Assembly: GCA_946902875.1 (NCBI GenBank)
Contig: OX336349.1
Coordinates: forward strand, 8,889,891 to 8,953,890
Source: Nematopogon swammerdamellus
Lineage: Eukaryota > Arthropoda > Insecta > Lepidoptera > Adelidae
Direction: 5' to 3'
Length of the DNA stretch: 64,000 bases
Part shown: positions 11,126 through 22,194 of the stretch, piece by piece
Layout: each line of letters starts with the position of its first letter
How positions within the stretch are numbered: position 1 is the stretch's first letter
Notes under the pieces: model-generated
Seen by the model: the letters and a program-made list of their open reading frames with translations, nothing else
Told to the model about the DNA's origin: nothing
Database searches by the model: none
Translations under genes and position numbers: made by a program

Positions 11126-11430
11126 TTTTTTTTATGTAATCCGGTATGGGTGGCTGAGTCGGAGGGGCCAAAGCGCATGCTCCGACCAGCCAATATCACC
11201 TCCGAGAAGGTAGGTGCCATACCGGAGACTTCCCTGGTTTGCTGGCTATACTGGACTAGAGGAGAACACAACCGAGGCTGCTATCCGGCCATCTTACATC
11301 CAGTACGGTGGGGTACCAAGCCAGTCGGCTACAATTTGAGCCTACCACCTAGTAAGGGGCAAGGGAAGGGACCTACAGTTTTACACCGGTTCCGAACGGT
11401 GAAGCAGCGGGTGTAGCACGTAAATTTTTT
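11126..11430 (-). mobile_element. S3-type LINE 3' end
   Basis: T run, then atgtaatccggtatgggtgg and ctccgaccagccaatatcac. The reverse-complement counterpart of its first 100 bp lies at 22445-22550. The open frame at 11150-11416 is repeat-derived. Confidence 0.55.
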
Positions 11431-11451
11431 CGTCAGAAAATCTCATTGGTA

Positions 11452-11527
11452 AACGCCGCCGACCGGATTCGAACCGAGGACCTCTCGCATGAGAAGCCGA
11501 TGCCCAAACCACTCGGCCACCCGCCGC
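11452..11527 (-). pseudogene. tRNA-like pseudogene or SINE head
   Basis: On the minus strand it reads ggtggccgagtggtttgggc as a D-arm/A box and ggttcgaatcc as a B box at tRNA-like spacing. The acceptor stem does not pair and the anticodon arm has only a six-base loop, so I do not call a functional tRNA. Confidence 0.5.
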
Positions 11528-11699
11528 TTATTAGTATGGCAGCTTATCCTCTTGGATACAGTAAAAGGTTAAACTGATCACACGCTGGGGTTTATTTATT
11601 AATGATAACTATTTCCAACTTTTATGCGACTCAAAACGCTGTATCTTGCTCATGTTATTTATTATTCTTGAATTTTTTGTGAATTTTTTTATCATCATT

Positions 11700-12007
11700 G
11701 TTTACATCGGCTAACTACACTCATCATGTCAGTCCATACCACCTTGATGAAATGCATGAAATATATTGATGAACTAGGTGCCATGTCAGTGTTTCCCTTT
11801 GGTCGTGCCGGTTACACTGAACTGGACGGAGAGCATTTGCCTATCCGCTTCGACCGATCTTTCACTCAGTGCGGTGGTATCAACCCGGGCGGGTTAAACG
11901 CTTCCATCTAGTAAGTTAAGAATGGAAAGGTTTTACGTGGAATCTGAACCACGGTCAGCCTCCAACGGTCGAACGGTCACCAATCCAAGTTCTGACCGCG
12001 CAAAGTA
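11700..12007 (-). mobile_element. S1 SINE, diverged
   Basis: Minus-strand body, with gaactaggtgccatgtcagt, then the Pol III-promoter end broken off after tccaagttctgaccgcgc. The open frame at 11726-11911 is this SINE. Confidence 0.75.
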
Positions 12008-12054
12008 ACACATATTAAACGAAATAGAGTCACTAAGGCAATATAATCGTTTAG

Positions 12055-12127
12055 ACAGCACAACACCGATCACTCTGCTTACCCCGATTGTCGGGCTACA
12101 GCGTGTGGCATGTATGTATGTATGTAG
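12055..12127 (+). mobile_element. S2 3' fragment
   Basis: Only the last part: cagcacaacaccgatcactc, ttgtcgggctacagcgtgtg, then (gtat)n. Confidence 0.6.
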
Positions 12128-12600
12128 GTATCACTATTTGAGTTGACGCATATGAATTTGTAAAACAAAAAAGTCAAATTTGAACCACATCACGTCACGT
12201 GTAGCCTTCACTGACAAGTCAGCCCTTCTACCGAACGCACATGCCCATACTGCTGCGATGTCAATACTGGATGTGGAAAATCTTTTACCAACAACGATTA
12301 GAGCAAGCAGCGACGAGCTGTAGGCAAGCAACAGCTTAGCAAGAGTTCTCTCTTTTAGATAGCGGATACGAGAAAGTTTATCACCATAAATAACATTTGA
12401 CCTTAGTAAAAATTCGTTAAATTAAAGATATTGTGGTCTTCACTTTCGAGTGTGGCGTGACAATCTTTTCTTGATTACGACAATGTACACCAGTGGTGCC
12501 CATACTTTTTTCTATAAAGACCTACCTACAAAAAATTAAAGGTTGTGAGATCGACACTTGCACGAAACATTTTCGTTGTTCAATAATTTGTAGTAATTTT

Positions 12601-13003
12601 TAGGGGTCCGTATGCGGTACGGGACCCTATTACTGAGCCTACGCCGTCTGTCTGTCTGTCTGTCTGTCCGTCCGTCCGTCCGTCCGTCCGTCTTCTGTCT
12701 GTCCGAGGGCAGTATCTCTTGAACCATTGAAATTTTCACAGAATATGTGTTATTATGGCCGATATAACAACAAATAATAAAAATAAGAAAAAAAAAAAAA
12801 TCACGGGGGTTTCCATAGAAGAAACTAAAAAGTGTATGCGCGCCATCTATTGAAAAGAGTATGAAACATTTTAACTAATCATGAATGTGAACTAATATGA
12901 AGCATTTCATAAACACGCCATAGATGGCGTGAGTTGCGCTGAACATGACATGGCTATACGGAACCCTCGGTACGCGAGTTCGACTCGCACTTGACCGGTT
13001 TTT
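12601..13003 (+). mobile_element. S4 repeat, full length
   Basis: Begins taggggtccgtatgcggta, contains (gtct)n(gtcc)n at 12646-12704, and closes with atacggaaccctcggtacg and actcgcacttgaccggtttt. It is flanked by a direct repeat of about 92 bp (12508-12600 and 12997-13095) sharing aaaaattaaa, gttgtgagatcgacacttg and cgttgttcaataatttgtag. Confidence 0.75.
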
Positions 13004-13305
13004 TCTATGAAGATATACCTACAAAAAATTAAACGTTGTGAGATCGACACTTGTTCGAAAAATTTTCGTTGTTCAATAATTTGTAGTCATTTTTGTTTGA
13101 ATTGAAAGGTATGTTTGTTACATCCTTTATATTTGTTTGTTACTATTGCGGTCGACGACACCACCCGGAAAATGTTTGTCACATCAAATATTATGAATTC
13201 TTTGATGTTTCTACAAGTCACGTTTTGCTCTACATATTTTCAGCGATCGACCGTTTGGGCGCCACTGATGTACATTCTTAGAGCAGGTAAATGGAAAATT
13301 AAATA

Positions 13306-13503
13306 CGTATATACATATCACACGCTTCATCCCGACTATCGGGGTGAGCATAATAATCGGTGTTGTGCTGTAAGGTAAGTTACAACACAACACCGACCAC
13401 CACGTTTAGCAAACTATTCGGACAAGATAACTATCAAGCAGCAAGTAAGGCACGAAGACCCACTTGCAGCGTGACTCAGTGGAAGGACCTCGCCAAGGTG
13501 ACA
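13306..13503 (-). mobile_element. S2 fragment
   Basis: Minus-strand S2 with the (atac)-type end first, the inverted pair around 13360-13400, and ending at the tcgccaaggtgac segment. Confidence 0.65.
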
Positions 13504-13561
13504 ATTTTCCTGCCCCAATGTATACACTACCCTCCCCTTACATAATATTCTTTTTGTAATT

Positions 13562-13851
13562 TTTTTTTAAGGAAACTGACGAGGTTGTCTACATCACCTA
13601 AGCTACCTACAACATCCGTGATGTCAGCCCATAACACCGGGTGAACTAGGTGCCATGTCAGTGCTTCCCTTCGTACGTGCCGGCTATACTGAACTGGACG
13701 GAAAACACAAACTATTTACATAGCCATAGTGGAATATGAACCACGGTCAGCCTCCAACGGTCGAGCGGTCACCCATCCAAGTACTGACCGCGTTCAGGGT
13801 TGCTTAACAACAGCTGACCGACCGCACCACTGATCTATTGAGGCTGACAGT
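13562..13851 (-). mobile_element. S1 SINE with internal deletion
   Basis: Has the T-run end and the A-box/5S end (tactgaccgcgttcagggtt, then gaggctgac), but lacks the part of the body between catagcc and atgaaccacgg. Confidence 0.75.
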
Positions 13852-13974
13852 TATCTATACATACATAAAATAAAAATATACATAAATCTAACAAAGTTAA
13901 CAATGTTTGAGGTGTCAAAATCAACATTACGGATGATACTCGTAGATGGCGTTGCCATGGGTTTGAATATTAAT

Positions 13975-14190
13975 TTGGAATTGACCTATGGTTATGATAG
14001 GTTAAGAGTTAATGGAGGAACATACATAAATAGTTACAGAAAATATTTTTAAAAATCGTCAATTTAGTTTTAGTATCACACATAGAGTTTACAAACGCAG
14101 TATCTCATAAATCAAAGTAACTTACTCCATGACCATCCCTTAGGTAGGTACAGATTTATTATTAGTATTGATTTACATAAGGTGCAAAGG
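13975..14190 (+). repeat. S5-related repeat (uninterrupted copy)
   Basis: Reads gttaagagttaatggagg through cagaaaatatttttaaaaat and on to ccatgaccatcccttaggta. A second copy at about 27590-28045 has the same order but contains an S4 insertion between gaaaatattt and aaaaatcgtc. Confidence 0.65.
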
Positions 14191-14640
14191 CGGACTTACC
14201 CCTTACAGAGATTTCTTATAGTCAGCCTCGATAGGTCAGTGGTGCAGACGGTCGACTGTCGCTATGCGGTCAGTACTTGGGTGGGTGACCGCTCGACCGT
14301 TGGAGGCTGACCGCGTTTCGGATTCCACGTAAAACTGTAGGTCCCTTCCCTTCTTACCCTACTAGGTGGTAGGGTTCAACCCGCCCGGGTTGGTACCACC
14401 GCACTGAATGAAACGTCGGTCGAAATGGCTATGTAAATAGTTTGTGTTTTCCGTCCAGTTCAGTATAGCCGGCACGACCGAAGGGAAGCACTGACGTGGC
14501 ACCAAGTTCACCCGGTGTTATGGGCTGACATCGCGGATGTTGTAGGTGATGTAGCCAACCGTGTCAGTTTCCATAAAAAAAGTCAACCTTTGGATGTTTG
14601 AGATTAGATTAATATAGTGGAATGTAAGTAGGTAGTAGCA
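14165..14640 (-). mobile_element. LINE 3'-end relic hosting an S1
   Basis: On the minus strand the ends read ttttgctactacctactta ... aaaggttgac, then, after the S1, agaaatctctgtaaggggt and aagtccgcctttgcacc. This is the same 3' end as in the LINE at 47280-47400, here split by the S1 copy at 14221-14581. Confidence 0.65.
14221..14581 (+). mobile_element. S1 SINE lacking the first 5S segment
   Basis: A box at about 14232 with one change (ataggtcagtggt). The head jumps from gtcgctat to gcggtcagtacttgg, dropping the agcaacgctggg part; B box ggtttcggattcc; poly(A) end. The terminal gtcagcctc/gaggctgac pair is kept. Confidence 0.8.
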
Positions 14641-14895
14641 AAAGAGTATAATAGAACGTGAGAATTTAAGATAAAATAATCCATGGTAATCCACTTCAAG
14701 AACGGGTCATAGTACTTGGGGTCCTGAAAATATGTCATACGTTAAAAATAAACTTTCTTCATCCTTGTGTAATATAATATTATAAAACCTATTGTTTTGG
14801 GTTAAAGTATCACCGATGAGTAAACAATGATAAATCGGAACAGTACAGTATTTCGGGCCCGTGTCTTATCTCATCGGCTAGGTAATGAAGGAGAC

Positions 14896-14930
14896 TATAA
14901 AAGATGTGAAGTGCGGTGTCGGGGTACAGT
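14896..14930 (+). promoter_or_regulatory. Arylphorin core promoter (TATA + initiator)
   Basis: TATAAAAG at 14896-14903 and tacagt at 14925-14930, close to the arthropod TCAGT initiator, with the presumed +1 A at 14928, 32 bp from the TATA start. The ATG follows 25 bp later. Confidence 0.7.
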
Positions 14931-14952
14931 TCACATTTACTGTCACGGCAGT

Positions 14953-17900
14953 ATGAAGGTCTGCGCGCTCGTGATTTTGGCCCTCGTGGCGGCCGCCTCG
15001 GCCACTCCTGTCACCCAGGAGCACAAAATTGGTGAGTTGTCCTATTTCATATTTTGGAATAAATAAAAAAAATGTGATGTTATGAACTTTTTTTGGGAAG
15101 TACGGGGGGGGGGGGGGGGGGTCACATTTATTTCCTTTAGATTTACAATAGTAATTGTTTATAGGGTTCCTTATCCGTGCGGGACTTTATTATACTAAGC
15201 CTGCGCCGCGCCGGCCGTCCGTCCGTCTACCTACCTTTAAAGAGCATAAATTTTGAATCGTAAATTAGGCAGCCAGTTGAAATTTTCACATAGTATTGTT
15301 ATAGCGGATAATACAACAAAATGTAACACATTAAGGGGAGAAAATTGGGGCGGGCAACCCATACAAGTAACGTAATTTTTTTAAACTTTTTTCACCTTAA
15401 CTTAACTTGCAAGCGTCAAACTTGGTGTGATTATAGTATAAAAATCCGGCCAATAACGTTGTGGTATGGAACATGTGGTGCACGAGTCCGACTCGCAGCT
15501 GGCCGGTTTTTGTTGTTTTTTTTTTCTGTATGTGTTCTTGTTTGTTTTTCTTATAAAAAAATTGAACTAGTTTTTTTATGATCAGTATGGTTGTAATGAT
15601 CTCAAATTATTGAATTGAGAGTTTAATTTGTTTTTCTTCAAAATTATCACATTAATATTTTATAAAAAAAAATTGTTTTATGTGCATTAATTGCATACTG
15701 TAGGTGTGTTCGACTGTAATAAATTGCGTACTTGGTGTGTCTTGGTCTGTTTTTATTACAAATCTAAATACATGAATATTTTATACTACTAAATAAATTA
15801 CCAATGTTCCATTATTCTAATAAAGCGAAAAATCTGTAACTATGCTCCGTAAACATTCCATGTACGCTTATAAATCCGTAACTACCCAATCGATTCGCAT
15901 GGGATTAACATTTCATGACTATATTATTTGCAGCCGACAAGACGTTCCTTGAACGCCAGAAGCTCATCATAGAAATGTTCGACAGCATCTTCCAGCCCTC
16001 GCTCTACGATCACATCATCAACATCGAGAAGGACTACAAGATCGAGACATACCAATCTAAGTTTGTAAGTAACTACATTTACTTTTCATTTACATATCGT
16101 TTAATTTTCTACAATTACCTTTCCAAACAACAAGTCACTTCCAGTAATCAGAGCTATACTCGTATCTTTTTTATGGAGTATCTGTCTCTTGGTCTATTAT
16201 TATGTTTGTAACTTGCAATGTTTTTAATTTTATATCCCTACTTTGAAATGAAAATGTATTGTTTAAATCCTATATAATCCTGCAACTAGTGCGAGGACTA
16301 ACACGAACGTGTGACATATTTTCAGGATCCCATGTACTATGACCAGTTCTTGAAGTACTACCACCATGGATTCTACCCTCGCGGTCAAGTGTTCTCCTTC
16401 ACTCACGAAGAACAACAGAAGGAGGCGCAAGCTCTCTTCTACATGCTGTACACCGCCACCGACTTCGAAACCTTCTACAACTTCGCCGCCTGGGCGCGCC
16501 AGCACATTAACGAGAAGATGTTCATCTACTCCTTCACGATCGCCGTCCTGCACCGCGAAGACACCCGCGGCATGTACGTGCCGCCTCCTTACGAAGTCAA
16601 CCCCCAGCTCTTCATCAACCACGAGGTGTTCAACAAGGCCCTGTACACGAGGTTCCGCGGCGAGGAACTCGACGCCGATCGCCTCAAGTCCATGAACATC
16701 GAGAAGCAGGAAGATACATATTACTTTCACTCCAACTATTCCGGTTGGTACGTAAACTACAACGAGGAGCAGATACTGAGCTACTTGACAGAGGACGTCG
16801 GCTTCAACTCCTACAACTACTACTTCCACCTCGACTACCCCGAGTGGATGGACGGTGATGTGTTCGGTCTCAGCAAGGACAGACGCGGCGAACTCGAGTA
16901 CTACTACTACCAGCAGATTTTGGCCCGCTACTACCTCGAGAGGCTGTCTAACGGAATGAGCGAGATCCCGACCTTCTCGTGGCGTCAGCCGATCGAAACC
17001 GGCTACTACTCTAGCTTGAGATATCAGAACGGTCTTGACTTCCCCCAAAGACCGAACGGCTATCAGTTCCATGAGAAGTTCGAGGAAATTAGAGAAGTTG
17101 AGGATTACGAGAAGCGCATTCGTGACATCATCAATACGGGCTACATTGTTATGGTAAGATACTTTGTAATGCACACTGGCCAAAAATATACTATTGACTT
17201 TAGATTCAATTAAAAGAACGCATACGTAGATACATACCACACGCTGTATTCCGACAATCGGGGTAAGAAGAGTAACCGGTGTTGTGTTGCAAGGGCACTT
17301 GTAATTACAGCAACACCGACCACGACGTTTAGCAAAGTATTCGGACAAGATAACTATCAAGCGGCTGCTTGCACCGAGTCATGTCATGAGTCGGGTGGGT
17401 CTTCGTGCCTTACTGGCTAGTAAGACACGAAGACCCACCTGAGACATGACTCGGTGGCAGGACCGTGCTCGTTGAGCAGTGGCTAGGCTGTCGCCCTTTA
17501 GCACGGCATCTCGTCCTTATCGCATGGCATAAAACCTGTTTTGTTCTTCAGCCCGATGGAACCTACCTGTACCTGAAGGAAAAGGACTTCTTCAACGAGT
17601 TCGCCAGCGCTGTCTTCAGGAACGCTGATTCTCCTAACTACTACTTCTACAAGTCCTTCCTCTGGATCGCTCGCGATCTACTTGGTGCCTCCTTCGAAGT
17701 TACAAACTCGTAAGTTGTATAATACACATTATACAGCAATAGTTTGGAAAAAGATTAATCATATCATTTACTCACCTAGCAGTTAGCATACCCCAAAGAT
17801 TTCCTGGTAAGAAATCCCTAGAGTCATTTAGTATTTGTTACCTTTTGCCCATATTTTAATTTGAAAACTGGGTATAAATATATACATACTTATAATTATC

Positions 17901-19157
17901 TCAGACAAAAGCTAAATTTTTTTTATGGAATCTGACACGTTTGGCTACATAACCTACAACATCCGTGATGTCAGCCCATAACACCGGGTGAACTAGATGC
18001 CATGTCAGTGCTTCCCTTCGATCGTGCCGGCTACACTGAACTGGACGGAAAACACAAATTATTTACATAGCCGTTTCGACCGACGTTTCATTCAGTGCGG
18101 TGGTATCAACCCGGGCGGGTTAAACCCTACCACCTAGTAAGGTAAGAAGGGAAGGGACCTAAGGTTTAACGTGGAATCCGAACCACGGTCATAACATATC
18201 ATGTACATATATACATAAGTTAAATAAGATTTTTTTTATAGATACTACGCCGCTCCGTCTGCACTAGAGAACTACGAGACCGCTCTGCGTGATCCCGTCT
18301 TCTACCAACTGTACAAGCGAGTGATGAGATATTTCTTTGAATACAAGAAGGCTTTCTACGTGCCCTATACTACCGAGGAGCTCTACTTCCCCGGAGTAAA
18401 CGTCAAGGATGTCGAGGTCGACAAGATGGTCACCTTCTTCGATTACTTCGATGTTGAGCTCTTTAACGGCTTGTACTGGACTAAAGAGAGCTTTGAGAAC
18501 CACAAGTACGCGTATTACGCTCGTCAGCTGCGTCTGAACCACCATAAGTTCAATATTAAGATCCAAGTAGATGCTGACAAGAACACCGACTCCGTCGTCA
18601 GGCTCTTCCTCGGTCCCAAATACGACAGCTACGGCCGCGTCATCGACTTGGAGCAGAATAGGATTAACTTCTTCGAGCTGGATATGTTCCGTTACAACCT
18701 GAAGTCCGGCAAGAACGTCATCGAGCGCAGCTCAGACGACTTCTTCCGCGTCGTCGAGGACCCGACTGAGGCTTACGATTATTACAAGGCCGTGTCGAGC
18801 GCGTTGGAGGGCAAGGGTCAATTGTACTTGAACAACACTCAGGCTCACTTCGGTTTCCCGAACAGGCTACTGCTGCCTAAGGGTAAGAAGGGAGGTATGG
18901 AGTTCCAGCTGTACGTCATCGTGTCGCCTTACCACGCACCCGAGAAGGCGTACGGCTCCGAGTACGACGCTAACATCTGGAGCGGCGTCGGCACCGGCGC
19001 GCGCTACATCGACTCTCTGCCGCTGGGCTTCCCCTTCGACCGCGTGATCCGCGACGAGTTCGACTATCCCAACATGCACTTCAAGGACGTCATCATCTTC
19101 CACAAGACCAAATACGAGCTGAACCGCCCGTACTACTACCAGCGAAAGGAAGAATAA
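14953..19157 (+). CDS. Arylphorin (aromatic-rich hexamerin), complete
   Basis: Five exons: 14953-15031, 15934-16064, 16326-17153, 17552-17709, 18242-19157; 2112 nt, 703 aa, the usual arylphorin length. Signal peptide MKVCALVILALVAAASA. Exon 2 (ADKTFLERQKLIIEMF) is the N domain. Exon 3 is the middle domain with YLTEDVGFN...H...P; about 34 Tyr and 22 Phe in its 276 residues, about 20% aromatic, which separates arylphorin from Met-rich hexamerins. Exon 5 carries TALRDPVFY and the C domain. N-glycosylation motif NYS lies in SNYSGW. Family role: secreted as a hexamer by larval fat body, aromatic amino-acid reserve for pupal cuticle. Its codons end in G or C much more often than in the other hexamerins here; long antisense open frames over the exons (for example 16263-17360 minus) result from this. 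Introns 1, 3 and 4 each contain a repeat. Confidence 0.96.
15105..15121. repeat. Poly(G) run in arylphorin intron 1
   Basis: Seventeen consecutive G, 73 bp after the exon 1 donor. Confidence 0.9.
15162..15512 (+). mobile_element. S4 repeat in arylphorin intron 1
   Basis: tagggttccttatccgtgcg start, short gtccgtccgt run at about 15217, then gagtccgactcgcagctgg at its 3' end. The open frame at 15345-15581 is repeat sequence. Confidence 0.65.
17222..17527 (-). mobile_element. S2 repeat filling arylphorin intron 3
   Basis: Minus-strand S2 occupying about 306 of the 398 bp of intron 3, ending about 24 bp before the acceptor at 17551. It contains an extra inverted segment (tgggtcttcgtgcctta at 17396 against gacacgaagaccca at 17424). 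Confidence 0.7.
17927..18191 (-). mobile_element. S1 SINE in arylphorin intron 4
   Basis: T run and ggaatctgacacgtttggc at the start, broken at gaaccacggtca, so the Pol III-promoter head is missing. It ends 51 bp before exon 5. Confidence 0.75.
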
Positions 19158-19257
19158 AGTAAAGTTAATTTTACATTAAACTTGATGTTTTTGTTGAGCG
19201 AGAGTGGTCAGTGACCTACATTATGTTGACTAGTACTTACACGATTTTTTTTCTTTA

Positions 19258-19263
19258 AATAAA
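19258..19263 (+). terminator. Poly(A) signal of arylphorin
   Basis: AATAAA 101 bp after the TAA at 19155-19157, followed by T-rich sequence. Confidence 0.7.
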
Positions 19264-19303
19264 TTGATGATTCTCTTTATTTACTTTTTTGTTTTATTCT
19301 CTA

Positions 19304-19500
19304 CTAGCTGTGCCCGCGGCTCCGCTCGCGGTAAAGTCGGTTAATGGCAAAACGGAATTAAACGCAAATATAAATTATCGCTCCCGTATAGATTTTACCC
19401 GTCTTAGTTTCTGAGCCCGAAGGCAACGCTGCATTCAGATAAACAGCATACTCTGCCGAAGCCAATAAGGGCGAGGCCGAAGGCCAAGTTTAGTTCAGGC
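19304..19500 (+). mobile_element. S5-type 5' fragment
   Basis: Begins actagctgtgcccgcggctc and cgctcgcggtaaagtcgg; compare the copy at 27391. It includes a gcgaggccgaaggccaag motif at about 19470. Confidence 0.55.
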
Positions 19501-19515
19501 AAATTGTGATGGTGA

Positions 19516-20051
19516 CCGGTGATGGAATATTTCAGTCATCTTTGGGAGGGTTCCCCTGAGTACCTTCTTTCAGCCTTGGATTCTATTCAGCGACGAGCCA
19601 TTCGCCTGATTGGTGACTCTGTACTCACAAAGGACCTTCAACCTCTAAAGCACAGACGTATCGTTGGGTCATTGAGCCTGTTTTATCGGTACTACTAAGG
19701 CCGCTGCTCTGACGAACTTGCTTCCCTTATCCCTCCTCTTCCTGTTCGCCTACACCAAACCCGCCATACTCTCGCGGAACACCCCTTTGTAGTCGACAGA
19801 AGAGTTCTTCGAACTGCACGATTCTCTAAATCGTTCTTGTGCCGCACTGCAAAGGTGTGGAACGGGCTCCCAGGGAATATCTTCCCCCACTCCTACAATC
19901 CACGGATCTTCAAATCGCGGGTTAATAGCCTTTCCCCAGCAACATTAGTCCACCTCCAAGCCGGACTGGCACCTCCTCGGAGGTGAAATTGGCTGCGCCC
20001 GAGGTTGCGACCTCGGACAGAGCCACCCAAACTGGGTAGCAATAAAAAAAA
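19516..20051 (+). mobile_element. LINE 3' fragment with poly(A)
   Basis: Degenerate coding sequence in LINE order (ggattctattcagcgacgag for the DSIQRRAIRLIGD region, then aaggtgtggaacgggctccc for the KVWNGLP region), a 3' UTR with cacctcctcggaggtgaaat, and a final A run. It has a frameshift or stop near 19696, so it is dead. Confidence 0.7.
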
Positions 20052-20094
20052 ATATTATATTCTTTTCGAAAACAGTAAGTCTCTTAGAGCGAGA

Positions 20095-20127
20095 CCGAAG
20101 GCCGAGCTAACGCAGCTCGGCCTTCGG
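20095..20127. repeat. Short perfect hairpin
   Basis: Fourteen-base arms ccgaaggccgagct and agctcggccttcgg with the loop aacgc. Confidence 0.8.
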
Positions 20128-20313
20128 CGGTTTCCATAACCCACATATTCTCGAAAAAAGTACGTCCACCAAGTGCGAGTCCAAACGTCGAGCTGCGTTC
20201 AGGTAAAGGATATATTATGCTCTCTCGAAGAAAGTAACATTCAAGCATCACATAACATATTGGTGGAGACCTGTAAATCACACGAAAGCAGATACTCTTT
20301 TGTTTTTTTTTAT

Positions 20314-20693
20314 GTTTTATGAAAACTGACACGGTTGGCTACATCACCTACAACATCCGTGATGTCAGCCCATAACACCGGGTGAACTAGGTGCCATGTC
20401 AATGCTTCCCTTCGGTCGGGCCGGCTACAGTGAACTGGACGGAAAACACAAACTATTTACATAGCCGTTTCGACCGACGTTTCATTCAGTGCGGTGGTAC
20501 CAACCCGGGCGGGTTGAACCCTACCACCTAGTAAGGTAAGGAGGGAAGGGACCTACAGTTTTACGTGGAGTCCGAACCACGGTCAACCTCCAACGGTCGA
20601 GCGGTCACCCATCCAAGTACTGACCGGCCCAGCGTTGCTTAACAATCAATAGCGACAGACGACTGTCTGCACCACTGAGCTATCGAGGCTGAC
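20314..20693 (-). mobile_element. S1 SINE, full length
   Basis: Complete from the T run to tatcgaggctgac, keeping both the 5S-like part (tccaagtactgaccggccc, agcgttgcttaacaa) and the A box. Confidence 0.82.
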
Positions 20694-20734
20694 TCAAATG
20701 ATTATCTTTCGATTACTTTCGACTTTACTTTTCT

Positions 20735-21098
20735 ATAAGTGATGGCGTCATGTTACAACATCACAGGTTACATTAGTGGAAGACAAAGACATTAAACCCA
20801 CTTGGTGGAAGACCTTTGTAAATTGGGTTGGTATTTAAAAAAAAAAATCATATTACAGAAAACCGATTCTCAAATTTCTATTGCATTTTGGCCTTACTAC
20901 TCGATCCTATAAGTGATGGCGTGATATTACAACATCAAATATCACATTTGTAGACATCCTATGTGCATTGGTTTAGTATTTTTCGAATAAATCACATTAT
21001 ATAGCAAACCGATTCTGAAATCTCTATTACTTCCGACTATATTACTCAATCCCCATGAAATATGGTGTGATGTTAAACAAATATAAATCATATTTTAT
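20735..21098. repeat. Three diverged tandem units
   Basis: ataagtgatggcgtcatgtt at 20735, ataagtgatggcgtgatatt at 20909 and a weaker atggtgtgatgtt near 21062. Each is followed by an aaccgattct-type stretch (about 20867, 21008). Unit length is about 150-175 bp. Confidence 0.6.
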
Positions 21099-21418
21099 AC
21101 CGTGTGGGGCCGGTACTTTAAAAGAATAACCCCACTGCATCGCTCCCCGCGTATGTCCTAAAGGCGACTAAGGGATATGACTCCATTCTGTTATTACAAG
21201 GTACTAGGGTTTAACCCGCTCGGATTGATACCACCGCACTCAATGAAAGGTCGGTCGAAACGGCTACGTAAATAGTTTGTGTTTTCCGTCCAGTTCAGTC
21301 TAGCCGGCACGACCGAAGGGAAGCACTGACGTGGCACCAAGTTCACCCGGTGTTATGGGCTGACATCACGGATGTTGTAGGTGATGTAGCCAACCGTGTC
21401 AATATCGATAAAAAAAAA
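21099..21418 (+). mobile_element. S1 body with an S2-type head
   Basis: Starts accgtgtggggccggtact and cgactaagggatatgac as in S2, then switches at tactagggtttaaccc to the S1 body and poly(A). No tRNA/5S head. Confidence 0.7.
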
Positions 21419-21479
21419 GTGGTCAAGTGAACCGTGTTCACGTGCCGAGGGTCCCGTAACCGCACTGCTTCGCTTTCAT

Positions 21480-21755
21480 CTAATTATATTTTCTACCAGG
21501 GTGCGGACGGACTTTGGATGGGTAGCCGTATGACCAAAGTTCGGCTGGCTGTGGTTCGGATTCCACTTGAAACTGTAGTTTCATCCCTATATGTACATAT
21601 TTAGCTGGAAGGGATCAACCCGTTTTGATTGGTACACGAATACTGAACGAATGTCGGTCAAAGAAAACGGCTATAAAAATTATACATGTTTTCCGTCCAG
21701 GTCAATGTAGCCGGCACGACCAAAGGAAAGACTGACATGGCACCTCTCTGATACT
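21480..21755 (+). mobile_element. Diverged S1 SINE fragment
   Basis: Keeps gtggttcggattccac as a B box and gtagccggcacgaccaaagg in the body, but differs at many sites and lacks the 3' end. Confidence 0.5.
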
Positions 21756-22194
21756 GACTGACTAACTAACAATTACTCTGACATACACTTTACATGATAA
21801 ATAGCATCAAGTCTAACTTTATTTGCATGTTTGTGCACTCATCACGTAAACTAGTTTGAATGGAGTTTGAATGAAACACCAATTTGAATGGAGTTTTCAA
21901 AAAAATATGGGATATGCCACTTTGTTTAATACGAGTAAAAAAGTTTTTCTGCGAGACAGAAACTGTCGAGTGCAGGAGCCTCCTTTATTGCACTGTATGA
22001 TTTTATGTGTTAATAAATATTTTCATTTCATTTATTTACAATTCATTTCATCCATATCTCCTACTTCCATCTTAATTATTATTTTGCCATATAAATAAAT
22101 AAAGCGAAGTTTCTACGGGCGACCGGCGGCGGCGGCGGAGGCCGTGAAACGTACATATGTCAATTTATTTTAATTTTTTTATTTTATTTAAAGC

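Noticed and set aside
11452..11527. Functional tRNA gene on the minus strand
   Set aside because: A and B boxes are there, but the acceptor stem does not pair and the anticodon loop is short.
16263..17360. 365-codon open frame on the minus strand
   Set aside because: It lies antisense to arylphorin exon 3, whose GC-ending codons keep the opposite frame open; its translation is low-complexity Val/Leu-rich and lacks domains.
18867..19103. Minus-strand open frame under arylphorin exon 5
   Set aside because: Shadow of the coding strand for the same reason; no start context or homology.
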